The translations under genes were made by a program, and so were the position numbers. Below the pieces are notes generated by a model. That model made no database searches, was not told where the DNA came from, and saw only the letters and a program-made list of their open reading frames with translations. From Branchiostoma floridae (taxonomy: Eukaryota > Chordata > Leptocardii > Amphioxiformes > Branchiostomatidae), in contig NW_023365750.1 in NCBI RefSeq assembly GCF_000003815.2, positions 248,479 through 312,478 on the forward strand: a stretch of DNA of 64,000 nucleotides, given 5' to 3'. How positions within the stretch are numbered: the stretch's first letter is position 1; each line of letters starts with the position of its first letter. Below are positions 33,701-42,749 of the stretch, piece by piece.

Positions 33701-36700
33701 GTACGGAACGGCGCTTTTGATACGACATGCCAAGCGGACGGAGCATGGAGCAACCCTGCCCCAACATGTGAACGTAAGATGAATATGGCAATATCAATAA
33801 CAGATACTAGCAATTACTAGCGCTTGCTTTTGAGGATGAACTCACATTATTACATTTAGTATTATAAGCTTGGTGCAAAATACATTTTTAGCAAATGTCG
33901 TCATGGTTTGTGTTTCTGGCGTGAGTCTTTCAGACGTTGGACGACAGCATTTCTTGTTTGTTTGTTTGTACTTGAAACAAAATCAAAATAGTGTTAACGT
34001 TTCTGCAAAAGACTGTTATATCTTTTTCAGGAAGACAATGTCCGGATTTGACGGCCCCAACTAATGGAGCACGGACGCCCCCTACCGGGGGGAACTTCTA
34101 CCAGGGCACGATAACGTTCACCTGTAACGCGGGATACGTACGGAACGGAGTCTCTCTTGTGACATGCCAAACTGACGGAACATGGAGCAACCCTGTACCA
34201 ACATGCACACGTAAGACGAATTTCAAGTTCATCCATATATGAGACAAGTATCAATAGAATTGTAGCTTGCAGACAGTGAATGGGTAAAAAAGTCAGTGTA
34301 TCAAAATCAAATAAGTTGCAGGACATTTCTGTATTAAAACAAACAAAATATATAGGCATAAATTAAAAGGTTATTGACCATTTCAGCCAGACCATGTCCA
34401 GGGTTGACGACCCCCACTAACGGAGCGCTGAATCCTCCCGGACCATACGCCTACCCGAACCAGGTTACAGTCACCTGTAACTCGGGATACGATCTGAACG
34501 GAGTCACTCCCGTGAGGTGTCAAGCTGACGGAACATGGAGCAACCCTATTGGAACATGCAGACGTAAGATAACTTTTTGACTCATCGATATGTTCAATGC
34601 TACGTAATTTGTACCCCCAAACTTACATATGTAAATTGAATCAACAAAACTAACTTTTAAAGAGCAATCTGGACCTCATATTTTGTAGAGGTACCTACAG
34701 ATGATAGCTAATCAATACTTCATGATGTAATACAAGTATTTAAACAAATAAAATGTACCTGAAGAAGATTTTTTAACAATTTCAGGCAGATGTCCCGTGT
34801 TGACAGCCCCGACTAACGGAGTACGGACGCCCCCTACCGGATCGAACTCCTTCTATAATACAGTAACGTTCACCTGCGACGAGGGATACCAACTGAACGG
34901 CGCGACTTCCACGACATGCCAAACTGACGGGACATGGAGTAACGCTGTTCCAACATGCACACGTAAGACAATTTACAAGAAATGACTTGTAAATGCCCTT
35001 AGCTAATTCTGTTCAGACACGCACGCGTCACAAGACTTGCAAGTTGATACATATATACTTTATGCCAACAATGTCCGGCAAAATAAAACATACAAATATT
35101 GACCAGATAGTGAAGAGAGTATTGTATGTAATGGTTAACTATTGTAGGAACACCAAGGCCGCCGTCGACGGCACCAACTAACGGAGTGCAGAAATCTACT
35201 GGACCCTTTGTAACGCCTACCCGAACGTTACCTTTGATGTTAAGAGAAAAATAGGCGTCAAGTTGTTAAGAGTAAAAAATTGCCATACATCAGTAGTATC
35301 CAGGGTCTATAAAGTTCTTCATGAAGTCTATTGTACTATTACAGCCAGACAATGTAACGCGTTGACGGCCCCAACTAACGGAGCGCTGAGTCCTCCAGCA
35401 CCGCACAACTACCCTGTCACGGTTACGTTCACCTGTAAGCCGGGATATGTACGGAACGGCGCTCAAACTACGACGTGCCAAGCTGACGGAACATGGAGCA
35501 ACCCTACTCCAACATGCGCACGCACACGTAAGACGACCTGCAAGTTGATATAAGCTAGCATTGTCATCGAATTGTACCATGTAAAAAGTAAGAATATTGT
35601 ATCAGACGGAAACTACATTTGGCCTTTCCTTCATCAAACTATTACTGATAATAATGGATCAAAAGGCGACATTGTATTTCAATACATACTCAGTATAGAG
35701 ATATGTTGCAATAAAAAGTTCTTGAACTTTCAGCCGGGCAATGTTCGGCGTTGACAGCCCCAACTAACGGAGCACGGACGCCCCCTACCGGATCGAACTC
35801 ATTCGGGAATACAGTCACGTTCACCTGTAACACTGGATACGTCTTAAACGGCCCTGTTACCGCGACGTGCCAAGCTGACGGAACATGGAGTAATCCTGTA
35901 CCAACATGCACACGTAAGACGATTTTTGGTTAATAAATACAATCAATTTCCATTAAATATTTGCGTAAGATTCACAGGAAGGATGAGTTTCAACTTGTCA
36001 TGTCATGCAAATGGTAAAAAAAAAAAACTTTTTCAAAACTTTTCTTTATTCAAAACATGATAGACTGGTATAGATTAAAAGGCATATTTAAATGGGTTAT
36101 CAACCAGTTTTAATGTGCAAGGAAGTGACATAAAAAGATAAACTTGTTGATGGACTTTAAAACACATATAACAGACGAACTTTGTAGGACATTTTAGTGC
36201 AGAAATAAATCTCGTTAATAAAACGTTATTGACAATTTCAGCCAGACTATGTCCGGGGTTGACGGCCCCAACTAACGGAACGCTGAGTTCCCCAGGACCG
36301 TACTCCTACCCGAACCAGGTTACAGTCACCTGTAACTCAGGATACCAACTTAACGGAGTCTCTACTGTGACGTGCCAAGCTGTCGGAACATGGAGCCATA
36401 CTGTCGGAACATGCACAGGTAAGACGACTCGTATATTCTAGAAATGCCCAGTGACATCTAGCTTTAAACATTACTTCTCCAGATTGTAAAAGAGTATAAG
36501 GAGAAAACCTTTGACCATTTTTATATATTCAAAACATGATAAGCAGGCATAGATTAAAATTCGGAGTTCTATACACCTACTGTACAGTGAGAGATGTCTG
36601 TAATGGGTTATTGGCTATTTCAGCGAGACAATGTCCACTGTTGACGTATCCAACTAACGGAGCGCTGAGCCCCCCGGCTGGACCATACGTCTACCCGAAC

Positions 36701-39582
36701 CAGGTTACAGTCACATGTAACTCGGGATATCAACTTAACGGAGTGTCTCCTGTGACGTGCCGAATTGACGGAACATGGAGCAACAATGTTGGAACTTGTA
36801 CATGTAAGACGACTTGTAAGTTTTTATATGCGCTAGCAATGTCCAGCAAACTCTAGGCTTTAGACATTCCCCAGGTTGTAAGCGAGTATAAGGAGGAAAT
36901 TGTATGGACATTCTACATTCGAAACATGATAAGCAGGCATAAATTAAAATCTTGTCGTTTTGAACTCTTAATGGGTTATTGATTATTTCAGCGAGATTAT
37001 GCCAGCCGTTGTCGGACCCAACTAACGGAGCGCTGAGTCCTGCCGCACCACACAGCTACCCTGTCACGGTTACGTTCACCTGTTACACGGGGTACGTACG
37101 GATCGGCGCTGCAAATACGACGTGCCAAACTGACGGATCATGGAGCCACCCAGTTCCAGCATGCACACAAACACGTAAGTCGACCTGCAAGTTGATGTTT
37201 ACTAGCAATGTCAGTCGAATTGTTAAATGTAAGAAATAATTTAGTATTAGATGGAAATTACATGACCTTCATAAAAAATTACTGATAATCATGAATCAAA
37301 AGGCGACCTTTTTTTATATTTTCATTACCAGTATAGACTCACAATCGTAAAAAAAAGTTCTTCAACATTTCAGCCGGGCAATGTTCGGCGTTGACTGCCC
37401 CAATTAATGGAGCACGGACGCCCCCTACCGGAGCAACCTCCTATGGGAATACAGTAACATTCACGTGTAACACGGGATACGTACGGAACGGCGCTGCTAC
37501 CGCGACGTGCCAATCTGACGGAACATGGAATAATCCTGTTCCAACGTGCACACGTAAGATGAGATTTTAGTTTATATATACCATCAGTTTCAAGTTAGTC
37601 TTAGTGTGCGTGATATTTTCACTTTAATAGGATGAGTTTCAAATTGACATTTACATGGTAAAATAGACACTATTTTCTTTTTTCCTTTAATCAAATTGAT
37701 AGAAATATATAAATTAAAAGGTATCGTTTTATAAATAGATCCCCGATATAAAATGTTGTTGGTCATGTATTATAGTGCATTGGAATCGCGTTCCTCGTAA
37801 ATGAATTAGAATCAAGATAAAACAGACGTAGGTTATTGAACGTATTTCTTTGCATCTTATAAGTACAGAAATAGATCTCTAAATAAAAGTTTATTGGCCA
37901 TTCATTTAGCCAGAAAATGTCCGGCGTTGACGTCCCCAACTAACGGAGCGCTGAGTCCTGCCGAACCTTACTCCTACCCGAACCAGGTTACAGTCACCTG
38001 TAACTCGGGATACCAGTTGAACGGGGTCTCTCCTGTGACGTGTCAAGCAGACGGAACATGGAGCAACACTGTCCCAACATGCACACGTAAGACGTGTTTG
38101 GCAGATATACAAGTACTGAATGTCTAAATGTTAGACTTATTGAAATGTGCAAAGGACTGTTAATTGGGTTTGGGCATTGAAGCATATTGTTTATTGTTTA
38201 AATACAGTATTGATAGATAATAGTATTTCTAGGTTGTCCAATATTTATCTGGATTTATTCCGCTTTAACGATAATCAGAAATCGGTACAATCTTGTTATT
38301 TGCAGAAGTTGACTTCTGTAGTCCCAATCCGTGTAAAAATGGAGGAACTTGCATTGATAGGGACAGTGGCTTCCTATGCGTGTGTTCGACTGACTATGAA
38401 GGAGATACTTGCCAAACAGGTAAGTAACTCGTCTTTAACATCCATACACATTTTTGTTACTCCTTCACTATCCACTTGTAGAAAGCGAATTTTCAACGAC
38501 CACTATTGATGACCAATCACTTCAGAACGGAAATTCGCGGAGATATAGGCACGTGATCTTTATTAACACGTGATCTTGTGGATATGTGACGTCAGCAATT
38601 GGTCAAACGTGCCTGTAATTTTATAACGCCCACCGTTTCTGTTCAGTAATGGCCGAAGTGCCATTGCTTTATAATCATATTGGTCTATTTACTCATTAAG
38701 TCAAATGCTTCCTTTTACAGAAAGGCCCATTTTTGGAGTCGGGGCCGTGGTGGGTATCGCAGTCGGCTGTATTGTCGGTGGAATGCTGCTGGTGGGCGCT
38801 GTAACACTTCTTATTCTATGTTGCCGGAAGGCGAAGAACAAAGAACATAACATAGGTATAGTACATGTACACCAAAAAGCAGCTTGATATGATGTTGGAA
38901 ACGGTCATCGATCAGACAAACGTTTCAAACAATATCCGTTGTTTTTCGTCATTGACAATGTCTTTTGGCGTATCGTATTACGTACATGGAAGTCTAATCT
39001 TCATCGAAGTAAAGTACATGTCCGATAGTCTATATTCAAAAATGTTATCTTCAATCATTCAAAAATGTGGTTCTGGAATGCCAGATTCTCTTCTTAATAC
39101 ACGTTTTACTTAACATTCAAGACAATGTGATAAGAGATTTTAAATTTCAATTTATGTGTTTTAGTAGGGATACACTTTTTTTTTCAATTTACAACGTTAT
39201 TGGAAATTTGAGTGGCTAGTGTTTCTGTCAGACATTACTGATCAACATTGCTACATATTTAAAAATCTATCAAAAGAACGTCTAAATCCAATTACAAGAC
39301 AACCAAGCATTAAAATCTTCACTCGTCTTCACTGTTACAGCGGAGGCAGTTTACGAAGACGTCCGCGCACTGCCAGGCAGGGCGGTGTCTCAGCGATCCG
39401 GAACCGGAAGTGACGTCTACTACTCCTATCCCATGGCACCCTTCCCCGTGTCTCCGCCTCCGGTCCAACCTAGCGGTCATTACCAGGAGCTGAGGCCAGC
39501 GGTGTACCAGAGTCTGCAAAGGCACCAGCGCACAGCACCTCAATCTCAGAGCGCCACTATCTCACATGATTTTTCAAGGTAG
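21649..39582 (+). CDS. Gene B: vWA-EGF-(sushi)18-EGF single-pass receptor
   Basis: Exon lengths sum to about 4503 nt, an open frame of about 1500 residues plus stop using the short TM exon. Order: signal peptide, IPPPLG linker, vWA, EGF, 18 sushi, EGF, TM, tyrosine-rich tail. All joints are phase 1. The protein should face outside with a roughly 1350-residue ectodomain and an 80-residue cytoplasmic tail. Family knowledge: sushi and EGF repeats form rods and vWA domains bind ligands through Mg/Mn. Complement factor B also joins sushi and vWA, but no protease domain occurs here. Ligand and pathway are unknown. The gene is a close neighbour and paralogue of A, C and D. Confidence 0.88.
21704..22548. 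repeat. Gene B intron 1, proximal part shared with gene C
   Basis: Aligns with 42750-43465. It contains a perfect 52-nt inverted repeat (21929-21980 with 22151-22202) that gene C lacks at both places, a poly-C run near 22220, and a copy of the dispersed 350-bp element (22210-22560, reverse of 14100-14415). Confidence 0.6.
23606..23680 (+). CDS. Possible first exon of an unknown transposon gene
   Basis: ATG in good context reads [18 protein letters not shown] and IIWQHPP, ending at a GTAAAT donor in phase 0, after a GC-rich stretch (GCGCGCGCGC near 23548). The next acceptor (TTCTTTTTCAG, exon from 24262) opens a frame with [18 protein letters not shown], the start of a THAP zinc finger. Speculative. 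Confidence 0.25.
24262..24345 (+). pseudogene. THAP zinc-finger N-terminal fragment, plus strand
   Basis: [19 protein letters not shown] followed by CNSRISCF. About 60 nt (24268-24328) are the near reverse complement of 26297-26357, where the domain continues. The copy breaks off after CNSR and is not functional. Confidence 0.55.
24563..25542. mobile_element. piggyBac-like non-autonomous element
   Basis: TTAA at 24563-24566 and 25539-25542 flank inverted termini CCCTCAAGCACCCGA and TCGGGTGTTTGAGGG. Subterminal GGGGTCCAAACGGACCCC and GGGGTCCAAATGGACCCC are palindromic and appear near both ends, and again near 25330. TTAA duplication and CCC termini are hallmarks of the piggyBac superfamily (Kolobok also uses TTAA). 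It is 972 bp between the TTAAs and has no transposase. Confidence 0.75.
25621..26010 (-). pseudogene. YqaJ-type exonuclease C-terminal fragment
   Basis: The minus-strand frame reads [20 protein letters not shown], then [45 protein letters not shown]. QVQGxxY, W(C/A)DFVVY and ERI match the C-terminal half of the YqaJ-like (lambda-exonuclease-fold) domain found in many invertebrate selfish-element proteins. The N-terminal half with the first catalytic residues is missing, so it is a remnant or an exon whose partners are unrecognised. Confidence 0.6.
26155..26356 (-). pseudogene. THAP-type zinc finger fragment
   Basis: Minus strand reads [20 protein letters not shown], then [29 protein letters not shown]-x4-C, then the FxxxP box (FFKIPP for FHRFP), Trp and a basic stretch, as in THAP DNA-binding domains of P-element/Kolobok transposases and host factors. 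The closing C-x2-H is not clear. It lies about 150 bp upstream (in minus orientation) of the YqaJ fragment. Confidence 0.55.
27618..27646. repeat. GAAA microsatellite
   Basis: Short run of GAAA units near the right edge of the gene B intron 1 insertion. Confidence 0.85.
28629..28664 (+). CDS. Gene B exon 2, IPPPLG linker
   Basis: 36 nt, phase 1-1, CAG acceptor and GTAAGT donor: [13 protein letters not shown]. The homologous microexons in C (33 nt) and D (27 nt) differ in length but keep IPPPLG. Confidence 0.85.
29143..29718 (+). CDS. Gene B exon 3, von Willebrand factor A domain
   Basis: 192 codons. [18 protein letters not shown] holds the MIDAS DxSxS as DSTES (Thr at the middle position). 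[11 protein letters not shown] and [11 protein letters not shown] supply the other metal loops. It ends SIRESICNG, so a Cys near each end can pair. Sequons NENYT and [14 protein letters not shown] loop precedes [14 protein letters not shown]. Confidence 0.93.
30095..30214 (+). CDS. Gene B exon 4, EGF domain 1
   Basis: 40 codons, six Cys: [19 protein letters not shown] then [20 protein letters not shown] is a glycosylation sequon. No clear calcium-binding DxNE signature. Counterparts at 45860 and 60081. Confidence 0.9.
30383..30559 (+). CDS. Gene B exon, sushi 1
   Basis: 177 nt. [20 protein letters not shown], then [29 protein letters not shown]. The donor is GTTAGT, less usual than GTAAG; C and D share it. 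Confidence 0.92.
30703..30879 (+). CDS. Gene B exon, sushi 2
   Basis: 177 nt. [18 protein letters not shown], then [20 protein letters not shown] and VHTC. Confidence 0.92.
31090..31269 (+). CDS. Gene B exon, sushi 3
   Basis: 180 nt. [19 protein letters not shown], then [29 protein letters not shown] decayed internal sushi fragment follows in the intron at 31377-31425. Confidence 0.92.
31377..31425 (+). pseudogene. Internal sushi-exon relic in gene B intron
   Basis: Reads [14 protein letters not shown]-like codons without splice sites. The same relic lies at the same place in gene C (47146-47220) and gene D (62020-62100), so it predates their split. Confidence 0.7.
31599..31778 (+). CDS. 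Gene B exon, sushi 4
   Basis: 180 nt. [19 protein letters not shown], then [29 protein letters not shown]. Confidence 0.92.
31779..32447. other. Gene B intron, no gene seen
   Basis: About 670 bp. The sequence differs from the equivalent introns of C and D, which carry a shared insertion of their own (47750-48230, 62590-62865). No exon-like sequence. Confidence 0.4.
32448..32627 (+). CDS. Gene B exon, sushi 5
   Basis: 180 nt. [19 protein letters not shown], then [27 protein letters not shown]. Not present in gene D. Confidence 0.92.
32908..33087 (+). CDS. Gene B exon, sushi 6
   Basis: 180 nt. [19 protein letters not shown], then [21 protein letters not shown] and VPTC. Counterpart at 48841 in C. 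Only its last bases and donor survive in D (62866-62881). Confidence 0.92.
33224..33403 (+). CDS. Gene B exon, sushi 7
   Basis: 180 nt. [19 protein letters not shown], then [27 protein letters not shown]. This exon is doubled in gene D (61115 and 63039). Confidence 0.92.
33597..33773 (+). CDS. Gene B exon, sushi 8
   Basis: 177 nt. [18 protein letters not shown], then [27 protein letters not shown]. One residue shorter at the start (RC instead of RQC). Confidence 0.92.
34031..34210 (+). CDS. Gene B exon, sushi 9
   Basis: 180 nt. [19 protein letters not shown], then [20 protein letters not shown] and VPTC. Its first third matches C's chimeric exon at 50031. Confidence 0.92.
34387..34563 (+). 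CDS. Gene B exon, sushi 10
   Basis: 177 nt. [20 protein letters not shown], then [27 protein letters not shown]. Missing from gene C. Confidence 0.92.
34786..34962 (+). CDS. Gene B exon, sushi 11
   Basis: 177 nt. [18 protein letters not shown], then [20 protein letters not shown] and VPTC. Intact version of the broken A exon at 13810. Confidence 0.92.
35146..35232 (+). pseudogene. Sushi exon relic in gene B intron
   Basis: TAPTNGV-like codons and a GPFVTPTRT stretch after a possible AG. No Cys, frame broken. Same relic family as 15565 and 50580. Confidence 0.6.
35345..35527 (+). CDS. Gene B exon, sushi 12
   Basis: 183 nt. [20 protein letters not shown], then [30 protein letters not shown]. 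The extra two residues come from a duplicated GCACAC before the donor. Confidence 0.92.
35734..35913 (+). CDS. Gene B exon, sushi 13
   Basis: 180 nt. [19 protein letters not shown], then [20 protein letters not shown] and VPTC. Confidence 0.92.
36242..36418 (+). CDS. Gene B exon, sushi 14
   Basis: 177 nt. [20 protein letters not shown], then [27 protein letters not shown]. The donor follows ACAG. Confidence 0.92.
36624..36803 (+). CDS. Gene B exon, sushi 15
   Basis: 180 nt. [19 protein letters not shown], then [27 protein letters not shown]. The donor follows ACAT, a slightly off-consensus exon end. Confidence 0.9.
36992..37174 (+). CDS. Gene B exon, sushi 16
   Basis: 183 nt. [20 protein letters not shown], then [30 protein letters not shown]. 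Its 3' end is almost identical to C's exon at 52618. Confidence 0.92.
37374..37553 (+). CDS. Gene B exon, sushi 17
   Basis: 180 nt, no internal Met. [19 protein letters not shown], then [27 protein letters not shown]. Counterpart of C's exon at 53001. Confidence 0.92.
37910..38086 (+). CDS. Gene B exon, sushi 18 (last)
   Basis: 177 nt after a TTTAG acceptor. [20 protein letters not shown], then [27 protein letters not shown]. Confidence 0.92.
38306..38419 (+). CDS. Gene B exon, EGF domain 2 (membrane-proximal)
   Basis: 38 codons, six Cys: [15 protein letters not shown], then [16 protein letters not shown]. NPCxNGGxC and YEGxxC are classic EGF spacing. Absent from gene A. Confidence 0.92.
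38721..38855 (+). CDS. Gene B exon, transmembrane segment
   Basis: [16 protein letters not shown], then [18 protein letters not shown] and stop-transfer [10 protein letters not shown]. The donor at ATAG|GTATAG is phase 1. Read-through continues IVHVHQKAA and stops at TGA 38885-38887. Gene C has GGA there, so the extended donor at 38903 that A and C could use is not compatible with a full tail in B. Confidence 0.92.
39341..39582 (+). CDS. Gene B exon, cytoplasmic tail and stop
   Basis: 80 residues, AEAVYEDV to SHDFSR, TAG at 39580-39582. Contains YEDV, YYSYP, Pro-rich [10 protein letters not shown], and [12 protein letters not shown]. One residue of spacing and an extra Tyr (YYSYP) differ from gene A. 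Confidence 0.93.
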
Positions 39583-40166
39583 ATGCTAAAAAAAATGTCG
39601 TCGACAGACAGCGAAATATATATATTTACCCACATCGCTTTCAGTAAGGATAATATATATTAGTCTAAATAAGAATGGTTAACGTGGTTAGTATAAGTTT
39701 GTCTTAATTTACATGAAACGATTGCCATGTATAAGTGGCAATTGTGCTTCGTCCATACAAGTCTTTCTCTCATGTATATATACACATGCTACACAATTTA
39801 TTATAAATATGGTTGTCATTATTGTCATAGAATCTTTTAAGATATATGTTAACAAAACAAAAAGGTATCGTTTACAGTCATTTATTTCGATTCATAACAA
39901 TGGATAGTTGTAAGCGGCATTTGTTATTGAAATTCCTTAGGTTCATAGTTTTGAGGAAATCTGGAATTTTAGGGTTAACATATTTAGTTCTGCCAATTCA
40001 GTGGACTGGCTATCAACCTCTTTTGATTCTTTTAAATTTATTTGTCTATAAAAATTGAAAATTTCTCATTTTACATCCGTAATAACCCAGGGTGATGTAG
40101 CAATGATGTAGCAAAGATTTTTTTCAAAGATTGTTAGATTTCCACATCTCCAGACTTGTAGTGTAT
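39583..40166. other. Gene B 3' UTR/flank, no gene seen
   Basis: AT-rich, almost identical to 55144-55709. No clear AATAAA near the stop. GGTGATGTAGCAATGATGTA is a short internal repeat near 40092. Confidence 0.4.
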
Positions 40167-40276
40167 TTTTCAATCTTCTATTTTACTCGCCCAGTTTATA
40201 AGTGTTATTATAACACATTCCTTCACCATGATCATATGAATTTTTAAACTGGGCGAGTAAAATAGAAGATTGAAAA
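40167..40276. repeat. Perfect 32-nt hairpin downstream of gene B
   Basis: Arms 40167-40198 and 40245-40276 (TTTTCAATCTTCTATTTTAC... and its exact reverse complement) around a 46-nt loop. The same hairpin lies at 55710-55741/55788-55819 after gene C. It could be a MITE or a structured 3' UTR element. Confidence 0.8.
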
Positions 40277-42394
40277 TATATATTAAGTATATGCCTAAGG
40301 ATTTTATTGGAGATTTGGCCAAGATATGCAATGGGGAGTCTTGTCTATCAACACAAGGTCCAATCCATAGACATTTAATTTTTTTTTAAAACTTAAAGTC
40401 AGGCTTGAATCACTACAACTATCTTAGATATGTCTATATGCATTCTCCACATGGATGTAGCATCGGAGACAAATAAGATGGTGTCTTTATTGGATACTTG
40501 TGAGCTTTAAACTTTAACAGTTTCATTAGAATTGCTCTAAAGTTTCATTCCAGCTGTACATATCATGAGCATTCCTAATATACACAGCCATAAGCTCTAC
40601 TGTTAATATAAAATGAAGTGCAGATACAAGACATCCCTAACAGTTATCTACCTTTATTAGCAGGGAAGGATTTAGACATCCAGCCTTGATTGATGATATT
40701 ACTGATAATGTAATTATTTTATATGATTTGCATGGCATGGACAGAATACAGGGCGAAAGGTTTTGGGTTTCTATGTAGTCAATAATGTTTTTAGTCAGGC
40801 GCACATTCTGTCAAATAATTTTTTTTTTATATTGAATGTTTACATACCCGGAGGCTAATTGCAAGTACATGGTAGAAACATAGGGAAGATACATGTGACG
40901 ATAGATAGCGATACATATGATTGCAAAAAAAAGGCTACTCGATGAATGCAGTTTAGTCGTGGTCAATCAATTTGTGTATTACTTTTTACGTCTGCTTGCA
41001 TATATATGTAAGGGCACATAATTGGTGTCATAAAACGTGCATATCAAGTCCATAGTAGTTACACTTTTTCTTACGGAGTTGTACACACAGCACGCACCTC
41101 ATTCGTATCTCAATCGTTTTGTGAAAGTTTTAGGTACATTCGGTATTGCACCAATTTCGGCGCGTCACGTCATATTTTCCCGTCGCCGCAGCTAGACTCC
41201 ACAGACTCCACTATTCTGAATATCCTGTTTAACCTAGTCACGTGATTTATCCAGCGGTGGGGCTTTTTTTTTCATAAAAAAGGGCTGCGTGTCCAATAAG
41301 AATTCACGTACTGATTCGTGCGAACAACAAATTGTAACAAGCAGACGTCGCTGTGATTTTAAACACACAAAGCGTAAAAGATTCGATGTCAGCTCTGCAA
41401 TAGCTCTGTCGTCTGCGGACACCAATATACAGAAATAGTTGAATGTTGACCTATAGGTATTATGAGCTGTCATGTGAGACGGATCAAAATTTTGGATTAA
41501 AACCTTACATATCATACACTTAACGTCAAAACAACCTGTTGCGAGTTGCATTAAGATAAATACCGAAGACTGTGTACGTTCTCGTGTAGAGAACGATGCT
41601 GTATTGTTGTTGTGTCTTGAACTGGAAACAAAATGACTCACGTACCATATGATGACCTCTACTCCTATTTGATGAACAATGTGTCACGGCGCCTGAGGGA
41701 TATTCCAATGAGGCCAAGTTAAAGATGTATAATGGATGACAGCTCTACACATTTGACCCAGATGGGAACGGGACCAACAATTGAAAATAGTGATGGAATG
41801 ATGATGATGGTTGCAGCATACAGAAGCAATGGTGGGAGGTGAAAGCAAGAAATAGCAAACACACTCATTGTCTAAGTTTGCTACTTCGCTCAACCATGGA
41901 CATGTATAAAGAAAATAGAAATAGATAAATAGAAAAGCTGTTCTATCATTCTTTCATTTATGTGTGTTTGTGTATGTGTGTGTGTGTTTGTGTGAGTATT
42001 TCTGCTTACGTGCGCGCGTGTGTGTGTAATTCATATGTACATCTGATCCAACGCAACTTACGTCCCACTGCACACAAACATACAAGCTTCACATGCCACT
42101 TTTATCGGACCAGTAAAACAGAGAAAATTATTTTAAAACATTTGAACAGGAATCTTATTATTGTACAGAAATAGTTTTGAATAAATGTTCACTGTAAACA
42201 AACTGCGTTCACCTTTGAACTTTGTCTCCGAGTGATGTTGACGGAAGTCCTGTAAAATTCAAGTTTTATTCTTCCCCAACAGACGCATGCGTACTGCATA
42301 GAGGTCCATCCCCTTTTGACATTACTATTGCTGGTGTCAATTCGTAACGTCAGAATAAGTTAGAAAACATAACATTAATATACACAAACAATTC
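40277..42394. other. B/C intergenic region, no supported gene
   Basis: Resembles the A/B and C/D intergenic regions. It holds a TG-rich tract (about 41957-42030). A minus-strand ORF of 135 codons (41234-41641) is kept in the C/D copy (56774-57178) but shows no known domain and is broken in the A/B region, so it is not called as a gene. Confidence 0.4.
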
Positions 42395-42694
42395 AAATAT
42401 ATAGTGTGGTGACACTGAAGATACCCGGGGCGCCTGTCGACGCAAAACGAAGTTATGTGACCTACACCCTTTAAATTTAGGCACATAATTCAGTCAGGTG
42501 TATAAAGGTCCCACAAGGAAACGGCGCGCGTCAAAATGTGGGTTTGTCTGTTCACGTTCCCTGAAGAAGACATCGCCCTTGCGTGATTGTGCGTCTGGAG
42601 ACAAACTTTACCTTTCCAGGCCATCTTTGAAGTTGTGGGGATATTCTTTTAAGAAGGCGATCTTAGTTATGTTGATCTCTTGTACGACTGCACA
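42395..42694 (+). promoter_or_regulatory. Putative promoter of gene C with TATAAA
   Basis: TATAAA at 42501-42506 lies about 190 bp before the ATG, inside the conserved CAGGTG-TATAAA-GGTCCCACAAGG block. B and D read TGTAAA at the same place, so only C has a consensus box. Confidence 0.5.
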
Positions 42695-42749
42695 ATGAAG
42701 TTTGCCCTGGGGATAGTTGGCGCAATCATGGTGGCTAATTTTAGCCTGG
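42695..42749 (+). CDS. Gene C exon 1, signal peptide
   Basis: [19 protein letters not shown], with a GTAAGTAC donor in phase 1. An in-frame TAA upstream confirms the start. Confidence 0.88.
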
